This document shows, piece by piece, positions 31,632 through 37,605 of a DNA stretch of 37,605 nucleotides (position 1 is the stretch's first letter; every line of letters starts with the position of its first letter). This DNA is from Candidatus Latescibacterota bacterium (lineage in GTDB: Bacteria; Latescibacterota; MVCY01; DTYK01): contig DTYK01000300.1 in the NCBI GenBank assembly GCA_012961925.1, positions 1 through 37,605 of the forward strand, in the 5' to 3' direction. Under the pieces are notes generated by a model, which worked only from the letters and a program-made list of their open reading frames with translations, was not told where the DNA came from and made no database searches. The position numbers were made by a program, and so were the translations under genes.

Positions 31632-32901
31632 TTCACTGCTGATCCTTGTCTTTATTACGGTCCCTCTGTACTTAGGCGCAGAACAGCTCTACGATCGTAT
31701 TATTGCAGTCGTAGACGATCAGGTCATCCTTCAGTCAGAACTTCGGGAAGTTCTGGGACTCGAACTGCTCCGAAGGGGGATCGAACCCGACCAGAAAGAG
31801 ATGGTAGAGCAATTGAAGAAGGAACTTCTGGAGGCCATGATAAATGATAGGGTGCTTCTTATCAAGGCGAAGAGGGACAGCATAGTTATCAAGGACAGGG
31901 AGATCAATGATGCTTTGAATGAGGAGTTGGAGAGGATCAAAGGGCAGTTTAGTTCACCACAGGAGTATGAAAGACAGCTTAAAAGGGAAGGGTTGACCGA
32001 GAGGGAGCTTCGGAAGAGGTACAGGGAGGAGATCAAAAACTACCTGTTGAAACAGAAGGTCATGGCTTCGCTTGCCCAGGGCATCACCGTTTCACGCAGG
32101 GAGGTCGTTGATTTTTTCAGGGCAAATGCTGACAGCCTCCCCCGTCAACCCGAGATGGTGAATATAAGCCACATTCTGCTGAAGCCCTCTGTGGATCGGG
32201 AGCAAGCGTATCAGCGGATCCAGCAGCTTTTAGAGAGGATCCGCAGTGGCGAGGATTTCGATATGTTGGCACAGGAGTATTCTGAGGATCCGGGTTCTGC
32301 CGGGGAAGGGGGAGATCTTGGTTGGTTTACCAGGGGAACCATGCTTCCTGAATTTGAAGAGGTGGCCTTTTCACTGGAACCGGGCCAAATAAGTGATGTG
32401 GTGGAGACGGACCTCGGATATCATATAATCAAGGTGGAGGAGAAGGACGGAGATAAAGTCAGGGCCCGGCATATCCTGATCAGGACGGCCCCTTCTGAGG
32501 ATGATATAAAGGCGGTTGTGAACAGACTCGCAGAGCTAAGAAGGAAGGTAGTCGATGGCGAGGATTTCGCCGATCTGGCAAGGATGTACTCTCAGGATAC
32601 ACAGACTGCTGCGGAAGGCGGGCTTTTAGGGTGGATTGCCCTTGATCAGCTCCCTCCAGCCTTCAAGACGGCAATTGATCGCCTCTCGGTGGGTAAGACG
32701 AGCCAGCCTTTTAGATCCTGGCTCGGATTTCATATCGTCAGGCTCAACGAAAGGAAGTCTGAACGACCGTTAAGCCTTGAGCAGGACTATCAGTTGTTAG
32801 AGAACATGGTGAGGCAGGAGAAGCTGAAAGAGGCATTTAACAGATTGATAGCCTCTGAAAAGCAGAAGATCTACGTAGATGTGAGGCTGGAAGAGCAGTA
32901 A
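31609..32901 (+). CDS. SurA-like periplasmic peptidyl-prolyl isomerase with two parvulin domains
   Basis: The 430-residue protein has a signal peptide (SLKRFCNSLLILVFITVPLY, cleavage near LGA-EQ). The SurA N-terminal chaperone domain starts LYDRIIAVVDDQVILQSEL. Two PpiC domains follow at about 180-280 (VNISHILLKPSVDREQ, GGDLGWFTRGTMLPEFE, LGYHIIKVEE) and 283-385 (VRARHILIRTAPSED, GGLLGWIALDQLPPAF, LGFHIVRLNE). Both keep the HILxx opening and the GLGWF-like loop, so both could be active, unlike E. coli SurA whose first domain is weak. The likely role is outer-membrane-protein chaperoning. The gene overlaps the upstream parvulin lipoprotein gene by 23 bases. The symbol surA is withheld because PrsA-like and SurA-like family members are hard to separate. 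Confidence 0.9.
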   Translation: MSLKRFCNSLLILVFITVPLYLGAEQLYDRIIAVVDDQVILQSELREVLGLELLRRGIEPDQKEMVEQLKKELLEAMINDRVLLIKAKRDSIVIKDREINDALNEELERIKGQFSSPQEYERQLKREGLTERELRKRYREEIKNYLLKQKVMASLAQGITVSRREVVDFFRANADSLPRQPEMVNISHILLKPSVDREQAYQRIQQLLERIRSGEDFDMLAQEYSEDPGSAGEGGDLGWFTRGTMLPEFEEVAFSLEPGQISDVVETDLGYHIIKVEEKDGDKVRARHILIRTAPSEDDIKAVVNRLAELRRKVVDGEDFADLARMYSQDTQTAAEGGLLGWIALDQLPPAFKTAIDRLSVGKTSQPFRSWLGFHIVRLNERKSERPLSLEQDYQLLENMVRQEKLKEAFNRLIASEKQKIYVDVRLEEQ

Positions 32902-32946
32902 GAGAGAAAAATAGGGGACGGTTGAGGCTTAAGGGGAAGTTACATC

Positions 32947-32964
32947 ACACCACCCGGCTGGTGT
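32947..32964 (+). other. Hairpin after the SurA-like gene
   Basis: ACACCA/TGGTGT is a perfect 6-base stem with a CCCGGC loop, 45 bases after the stop codon. It is followed by AAATAG and lacks a U-run. The rest of the 161-base gap to plsY shows nothing recognisable apart from a purine-rich stretch and the plsY ribosome-binding site. Confidence 0.3.
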
Positions 32965-33062
32965 AAATAGTTCAAGGTAGAAAAAGACGTCGGGGTGGAT
33001 GAAGCGAAGGAAAATTTACCATTGAGGTCATCTATAGCCCATGATGCGATGGAGATAAGGCT

Positions 33063-33701
33063 ATGCTTACGCTGTTGTCGATCCTGCTTGTGAGCTATCT
33101 CTTAGGTTCTATCCCCACGGGTATAATCGCTGGCAAGGTCCTAAAGAGGATAGACATCCGGGATTATGGTAGTGGAAATGCCGGGTTTACTAACGCTTAT
33201 CGCGTTCTTGGCCTTGCCCCTGCCCTCTCCGTGCTGGCTGTTGATCTTGCCAAGGGGATGGTGGCCGTCCTCGTCGTTACGAAGATAATGATAGACGTCC
33301 CCGTCCTTGGCATGGACGTGCTTCGCATCCTTGCCGGGGTTTTTGCGATCCTGGGGCATATATGGACTGTCTTTGCCGGATTCAGGGGAGGGAAGGGTGT
33401 CGGAACAGCAGCCGGGGTCCTTGTTGCGTTGGCACCAACGGAGATCGCCCTCGCGGTGGCAGTATGGTGCGTGGTCACCTTTTCGACCAGGTATGTCTCC
33501 CTTGGATCACTCTCTGCCGCTGTGGTTCTGCCACTGGTGCTCTTTGTGGAGAAGGTCGTTTTAAGCAAGGCGGTCTCGGATGAACTCCTGATCTTTACCT
33601 CTCTGTTAGCAGGTTTGATCTTCTTTACGCACCGGTCGAACATCAGCAGACTCCTGAGAGGCCAGGAGAACAAGTTGACGAGGCTTTCGAAGGCAGATTA
33701 A
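33063..33701 (+). CDS. plsY: Glycerol-3-phosphate acyltransferase PlsY
   Basis: PlsY transfers an acyl group from acyl-phosphate to glycerol-3-phosphate, the first step of phospholipid synthesis in most bacteria. The 212-residue integral membrane protein carries the three family motifs: GSIPTG (15-20), YGSGNAGFTNAYRVLG (about 35-50) and GHIWTVFAGFRGGKGVGTAAG split over about 98-118. Five or so hydrophobic helices are visible. GGAGATAAGG lies before ATG 33063. gpsA, which makes its substrate, follows after 173 bases, as in many genomes. The frame continues open after the TAA stop (see 33702-33878). Confidence 0.95.
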   Translation: MLTLLSILLVSYLLGSIPTGIIAGKVLKRIDIRDYGSGNAGFTNAYRVLGLAPALSVLAVDLAKGMVAVLVVTKIMIDVPVLGMDVLRILAGVFAILGHIWTVFAGFRGGKGVGTAAGVLVALAPTEIALAVAVWCVVTFSTRYVSLGSLSAAVVLPLVLFVEKVVLSKAVSDELLIFTSLLAGLIFFTHRSNISRLLRGQENKLTRLSKAD

Positions 33702-33878
33702 ATTCGAAACAGAGGTGCAGATGGTCAAGCTACCTCTGAATACGGATTCCCACGAAGTGATATTGTCCTGGCCGAGTATGTGGAGCGAGTTTTAAAATAC
33801 GCAGCTGATTGGAAGTTCGAGGTAGATTGTTTTCATCCCTCCTTTATTCGCAGGGCAGCAGGTAGGAACGAAGGATGA
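33702..33878 (+). pseudogene. Start-less coding-like frame between plsY and gpsA
   Basis: The plsY frame, directly after its TAA, stays open for 58 codons. The protein-like stretch includes SEYGFPRSDIVLAEYVERV and LKYAADWKFEVDCFHP, then TGA at 33876-33878, which overlaps the gpsA ATG as ATGA. The only in-frame standard start is GTG 33780, without a ribosome-binding site, and there is no ATG. It may be a gene remnant, a translated extension of plsY by stop readthrough, or chance. I recognise no family. Confidence 0.3.
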
Positions 33879-34912
33879 ATATTGCCGTTATAGGGGCTGG
33901 TGGTTGGGGCACAACCCTGGCGATACTACTCCATGAAAACGGAAATCTGGTACGGCTGTGGGAGTTTGATCCGGGTTACGCACGCCAGATGGTAAAGACC
34001 AGACATAACCCCGCTTTCCTGCCCGGAGTCAGGATCCCGGAGGAGATTCTTATCTCCTCAGATATGGCAGAAGTCCTGTCTGGTTCCAATATGGTCGTCT
34101 TTGCTGTTCCTTCCGAATTTATGCGCGATGTGGCTAAAAAGGCCGCTCCCTGCTTCGCTGAAGATGCAGGGCTTGCCTGTGAAGTTTCACCACTGGTGGT
34201 AAGCGTCGCCAAGGGAATCGAGAATGAGACCTTAAGGCGTATGTCCGAGGTTCTGGCCGAAGAACTTCCTGTAAAACCCGACCAGATCGTTGCCCTTTCG
34301 GGTCCAAGCCATGCCGAGGAGGTCAGCCGTAAGATCCCTACTACAGTGGTTGCTGCGTCCTCCAGCCTCGAATTTGCCGGGAAGGTTCAGAGCACGTTTA
34401 TGACCTCGACATTACGCGTGTATACGAACAGGGATATAGTGGGCGTCGAACTGGGCGGTTCCCTGAAGAATGTGATCGCTCTGGCTGCTGGGATCTGTGA
34501 TGGGCTTGGCTTCGGAGACAATACCAAGGGGGCTCTGATAACCAGGGGCCTGGCCGAGATCACACGCCTCGGCGTGGCCATGGGTGCCGACCCTTTGACA
34601 TTCGCCGGCTTATCCGGGATGGGCGACCTGATCACCACCTGTATCAGTCGCCACAGCAGGAATAGATATGTTGGCGAACAGATAGGGCAAGGAAGGCGGC
34701 TGAACGAGATCTTGGCAGGGATGAAGATGGTCGCAGAGGGGGTGAGGACGACAAGGTCGGCATTTCAACTCTCCAGGAAGATGGGTGTGGAGATGCCCAT
34801 CACAGAGAAGGTCTATCGCGTGCTCTTCCAGAATGAAGATCCCAAGATAGCTGTTGCAGAACTGATGACCCGAGAGGCAAAGCCGGAGGTTTGGTGGTCG
34901 CCCCATGGCTAA
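33875..34912 (+). CDS. gpsA: NAD(P)H-dependent glycerol-3-phosphate dehydrogenase
   Basis: GpsA reduces dihydroxyacetone phosphate to sn-glycerol-3-phosphate for phospholipid synthesis. The 345-residue protein starts NIAVIGAGGWGTTLAILLHENG, the NAD(P) Rossmann fold. VALSGPSHAEEV, the catalytic lysine region GGSLKNVIALAAGICDGL and NTKGALITRGLAEI follow. Length and motifs are normal. AGGAACGAAGG directly precedes the ATG, so spacing is short. The start also overlaps the stop of an upstream open frame (ATGA). The 3' end overlaps the MerR-type gene by eight bases. Confidence 0.96.
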   Translation: MNIAVIGAGGWGTTLAILLHENGNLVRLWEFDPGYARQMVKTRHNPAFLPGVRIPEEILISSDMAEVLSGSNMVVFAVPSEFMRDVAKKAAPCFAEDAGLACEVSPLVVSVAKGIENETLRRMSEVLAEELPVKPDQIVALSGPSHAEEVSRKIPTTVVAASSSLEFAGKVQSTFMTSTLRVYTNRDIVGVELGGSLKNVIALAAGICDGLGFGDNTKGALITRGLAEITRLGVAMGADPLTFAGLSGMGDLITTCISRHSRNRYVGEQIGQGRRLNEILAGMKMVAEGVRTTRSAFQLSRKMGVEMPITEKVYRVLFQNEDPKIAVAELMTREAKPEVWWSPHG

Positions 34913-35249
34913 GCTTTACTACTCAATCGGCGAGGTGTCGAGGCTTACCGGAGTGAAGCCGCACATTCTCAGGTTCTGGGAGGAGGAGTTCTCTATCCTG
35001 CGCCCGCGGAAAAACCGGGCAGGCAACAGGGTTTACCGCTCCAGGGATATAAAGATCGTCCTTCTGCTCAAGCGCCTGTTACACGAAGAGAAATATACCA
35101 TCGAGGCAGCGAAGGAGAAACTTCTTGACGATAAGGAATTCGTGCAGGAGCAGCTAAAGAGCTCTTCTGAAGAGATAGAATCCAGATATCTAATCTCCGA
35201 GATAAGGGAGGACCTCAAAAGGCTGCTTAAATTAGTGGATGAACTATGA
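34905..35249 (+). CDS. MerR-family transcriptional regulator
   Basis: The 114-residue protein consists of an N-terminal winged-helix MerR DNA-binding domain (about 4-70) and a helical coiled-coil tail. The DNA-binding domain shows YYSIGEVSRLTGVKPHILRFWEEEF and ILRPRKNRAGNRVYRSRDI. There is no C-terminal effector domain and no metal-binding cysteine pattern, so it belongs to the short MerR class of unknown ligand. It overlaps gpsA by eight bases. Small MerR proteins of this type sit near housekeeping genes in many genomes; the regulated target cannot be read from this sequence. Confidence 0.9.
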   Translation: MAKLYYSIGEVSRLTGVKPHILRFWEEEFSILRPRKNRAGNRVYRSRDIKIVLLLKRLLHEEKYTIEAAKEKLLDDKEFVQEQLKSSSEEIESRYLISEIREDLKRLLKLVDEL

Positions 35250-35308
35250 ATTCGAATTTGGAAATCGAACCCTGAAAAATACCGAATGGACCGACCTGGA
35301 GAAGCCAG

Positions 35309-37021
35309 ATGAGACTTTCAAAGGCATTTATCCCCACGCAGAAGGAGACCCCCGCTGAGGCGGAGATATTGAGCCACAGGCTCATGCTGAGAGCGGGGAT
35401 GATAAAACCCCACGCAGCAGGTATATACTCCTATCTTCCCTTAGGATGGAGGACGTTGAGGAAGATAGAGGGGATCATCCGTGAAGAGATGGACAGGATC
35501 GGTGGACAGGAGTTCCTGCTTCCTGTCCTCAGCAAGAGGGATATCTGGGAGAAGACAGGACGCTGGCAGCAAGCGGGAGAGTTGATGTTCAGGTTAAAAG
35601 ACAGAAAGGGTGCGGACCTCTGCCTGGCCCCAACCCATGAAGAGATATTTGCTGCCATTGCCGCCGGCCAGATCCGCTCCTATCGCGATATGCCCCAGAT
35701 ATGGTACCAGATTCAGACAAAATTCAGGGATGAACCCAGACCCAGATCAGGCCTTCTGAGGGGCAGACAGTTCCTGATGAAAGACTCATATAGCTTCGAC
35801 GTGGACGTCGGAGGCCTGGACCAGAGCTATAGGCTCCACCGGGAGGTCTATCAACGGATATTAAAGCGCTGCGGGTTGGACTTCTTCACTGTGAGGGCGT
35901 CGAGCGGGATTATGGGCGGATCAGAATCGGAAGAGTTCATGGTCCTGTCCTCCGCGGGGGAAGATAAGGCGGTGCTGTGTAAATCCTGTGGGTATGCCGC
36001 AAACCTCGAGGTTTCCACTTCTAAGGCTCCTGCATATCCCTGCGAGACCGAAGAGGTGAAGAAGGTCTACACTCCTGGTAAAAAGACAATAGAGGAGGTT
36101 TCCGGGTACCTTCATGTGCCTCCACAACGACTGATGAAATCGCTCCTTATGATCTCGCAAAAGGGTCCGGTTATGGTTTTGATCAGGGGAGATCATCAGC
36201 TCAATGAGACCAAGGCCCAGCAGGTATTTGGTTGCGAATTCCGGCCTGCCGAGCCCGAGGAGGTTCTTAAATTAACGGGAGCCCAGGCAGGATTTATAGG
36301 TCCCGTAGGCCTTGAGGGGATAGAGATCATAGCGGATCTCGCCCTGAAGGGGGCGAGGGGGCTGATCACAGGGGCGAATGAGGATGACCATCACCTGACC
36401 GGACTTGAGCCAGGGAGGGATTTCAAGGTGGATCGGTACACTGACCTCAGGACCGTGCTACCGGGTGACCTCTGTCCCGAGTGTACCTCACCCCTGGACA
36501 TATCTTCGGCCATAGAGGTTGGCCATATATTCAAGCTCGGGACGAAGTACTCAGAGGCCTTGGGAGCCACTTTCCTCGACGCAGATGGCGAACACAGGCC
36601 GATCATTATGGGAAGCTATGGGATCGGTCTTGAGAGGATTATGGTCTCAGCCATAGAACAGCATGCCGATAAGGATGGTATCGTATGGCCGATAACAATC
36701 GCCCCGTATCAGGTCCATATTCTGCCCCTGAACTTTGAGCATGAAGAGGTTCGCCGGCTTTCGGAGAGGTATTACGACGTGCTCATCGGGAGGCGGTTTG
36801 AGGTCCTCATGGATGACCGCAATCTCAGGGCAGGGACAAAGTTCAAGGATGCAGATCTGATCGGGATCCCTGTAAGGGTGACCATAGGTGAAAGGACATT
36901 GAAGGAGGGTAAGATCGAGATAAGGCTGAGGAAGACAGGCAAGGTGTATAAAGTGGATAAGAACGATGCTGCGGATAAGATTGCGGCGGTCGTCGAAAGA
37001 CTATCTGCGGAAATGCACTGA
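35309..37021 (+). CDS. proS: Prolyl-tRNA synthetase
   Basis: ProS charges tRNA-Pro. The 570-residue class II synthetase is of the bacterial type. Motif 1 lies in PHAAGIYSYLPLGWRTLRKIE and motif 2 in FRDEPRPRSGLLRGRQFLMKDSYSF. The editing INS domain spans about 230-390 (YAANLEVSTSKAP, GDHQLNETKAQQVFG). Motif 3 is GSYGIGLERIMVSAIEQ, and an anticodon-binding domain is at the end (PYQVHILPLN, LMDDRNLRAGTKFKDADLIGIP). GGAG lies nine bases before ATG 35309. It follows the MerR gene after 59 bases and is probably the last gene of the transcript, since a terminator follows. Confidence 0.97.
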   Translation: MRLSKAFIPTQKETPAEAEILSHRLMLRAGMIKPHAAGIYSYLPLGWRTLRKIEGIIREEMDRIGGQEFLLPVLSKRDIWEKTGRWQQAGELMFRLKDRKGADLCLAPTHEEIFAAIAAGQIRSYRDMPQIWYQIQTKFRDEPRPRSGLLRGRQFLMKDSYSFDVDVGGLDQSYRLHREVYQRILKRCGLDFFTVRASSGIMGGSESEEFMVLSSAGEDKAVLCKSCGYAANLEVSTSKAPAYPCETEEVKKVYTPGKKTIEEVSGYLHVPPQRLMKSLLMISQKGPVMVLIRGDHQLNETKAQQVFGCEFRPAEPEEVLKLTGAQAGFIGPVGLEGIEIIADLALKGARGLITGANEDDHHLTGLEPGRDFKVDRYTDLRTVLPGDLCPECTSPLDISSAIEVGHIFKLGTKYSEALGATFLDADGEHRPIIMGSYGIGLERIMVSAIEQHADKDGIVWPITIAPYQVHILPLNFEHEEVRRLSERYYDVLIGRRFEVLMDDRNLRAGTKFKDADLIGIPVRVTIGERTLKEGKIEIRLRKTGKVYKVDKNDAADKIAAVVERLSAEMH

Positions 37022-37088
37022 TTCAAAGAAGCTTGGGGAGAAGAGTCGAGGATCACAAAACCCCAAATCCTTTTCCTCTTGTGACGCA

Positions 37089-37130
37089 GGGAGGGTTCCC
37101 TCCCTTAGATTTCCTTATTTAGTTTATTTC
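37089..37130 (+). terminator. Intrinsic terminator after proS
   Basis: A GGGAGGG/CCCTCCC stem (37089-37104, very short loop) is followed by a T-rich tail (TTAGATTTCCTTATTTAGTTTATTTC). It lies 67 bases after the proS stop codon. Confidence 0.7.
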
Positions 37131-37131
37131 A

Positions 37132-37166
37132 CAGCCGGTAGGCGAGGCTTTTCAGTCTGCCGGCTG
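37132..37166 (+). other. Second strong hairpin after proS
   Basis: CAGCCGGTAGGC (37132-37143) pairs with GTCTGCCGGCTG (37155-37166), two of 12 pairs being G-U, around an 11-base loop. It lies between the proS terminator and the zinc-ribbon gene and is followed by GAGTCTTTATGG. It could be a second terminator, a leader structure of the next gene, or a repeat. The rest of the gap up to 37318 shows no further feature. Confidence 0.4.
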
Positions 37167-37318
37167 GAGTCTTTATGGGTCGAGGGAAGCGGAGAGCAAT
37201 TGTATTGGTCGGTTATTTCAGTCGAACTATATGGGGATCAGGGCGTATAAATTATAGTGGGTGAGTGGAGGTATTAAGAAACTTCGACTTTTAGGAAGAC
37301 TTGCAAAGGAGAATAAGA

Positions 37319-37504
37319 ATGGGTTGCAAAGAGAAGAGAACTTTGTGGTTGGAGTCGCAGGATGATATTGCCTACCTTACGGGGAAGAGGAATGCGAAGG
37401 AGAAGGAGAAACAGATTAAGACTTCACGGCTCCGATGCTCGGAGTGCGGCAGATTTGTCTCCCATGGCGCCACACACTGCAAGACCTGTGGTGCAAAGTT
37501 GTGA
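37319..37504 (+). CDS. Small zinc-ribbon protein
   Basis: ATG 37319 gives 61 residues. AAGGAG lies seven bases upstream, so this start is preferred over TTG 37301. The N-terminal half is charged (residues 4-34 rich in Lys and Glu). The C-terminal half has four cysteines as C40-x2-C43 and C54-x2-C57 (CSECGRFVSHGATHCKTCG), a zinc-ribbon. Such small proteins bind nucleic acid or act as adaptors; no family name can be given. It stands alone after the proS terminator, with a 297-base gap before it. Confidence 0.7.
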   Translation: MGCKEKRTLWLESQDDIAYLTGKRNAKEKEKQIKTSRLRCSECGRFVSHGATHCKTCGAKL

Positions 37505-37605
37505 GTAAGGGGCAATACGGGACTTCAGCGGAAGGGGTCAACAGGCCATATCCCCGATTGAGGCCGTAAGGCAGGATTTTGCAGATAGATAGCTATAATG
37601 TGTGA

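Noticed and set aside
37505..37605. Promoter at the right edge (TATAAT near 37595)
   Set aside because: The -10 hexamer is good but no -35 box is found at proper spacing, and the window ends right after it.

Overview
The window is a dense bacterial chromosome segment of about 50% G+C by eye. It carries 32 protein-coding genes, one of them cut by the left edge. I found no tRNA, rRNA, CRISPR array, transposase or phage gene. Genes from 1 to 22599 lie on the minus strand; genes from 23180 to 37504 lie on the plus strand. The two arms diverge from a 580-base intergenic region (22600-23179) rich in stem-loops. Several traits suggest a Gram-negative, FCB-like or neighbouring uncultivated lineage: two envelope parvulin foldases (one a lipoprotein), a MoxR/DUF58/BatA cluster, a secreted metalloprotease ending in a FlgD-like/T9SS-like beta domain, and a secreted protein of a family I remember mainly from Bacteroidetes. 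That placement is inference; I cannot assign a phylum from this sequence.

Minus arm, read in the direction of transcription from 22599 down to 1: argS; a small membrane protein; an HU-TPR fusion overlapping holA; recJ; ilvE; then a tight amino-acid run proC-hisA-aroF(DAHP synthase)-proB-proA-hisI-UPF0280. After that come eno-ftsB/divIC, DUF502, mgtE, recO, a secreted protein of unknown function, and moxR-DUF58-batA. The proC to UPF0280 block holds all three enzymes of proline synthesis from glutamate (ProB, ProA, ProC), two histidine steps (HisI, HisA) and the first aromatic step, with overlaps or very short gaps. It looks like one co-transcribed biosynthetic unit.

Plus arm: secreted metalloprotease; a ferredoxin/geranylgeranyl-reductase-type flavoprotein; mfd; a parvulin lipoprotein; a SurA-like foldase with two parvulin domains; plsY; gpsA; a MerR-type regulator; proS; and a 61-residue zinc-ribbon protein. 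plsY and gpsA supply successive steps of phospholipid synthesis (GpsA makes glycerol-3-phosphate, PlsY acylates it). The parvulin pair serves envelope protein folding.

No complete new defence or mobile system is visible. The most unusual items are the HU-TPR fusion, the ferredoxin-GGR fusion, two intergenic arrays of short hairpins (about 6925-7116 and 22828-22950), a small dispersed repeat present twice clearly and a third time in degenerate form just after stop codons, a nested inverted repeat with competing pairings across the holA stop codon, and a start-less but coding-like frame whose stop overlaps the gpsA start as ATGA.
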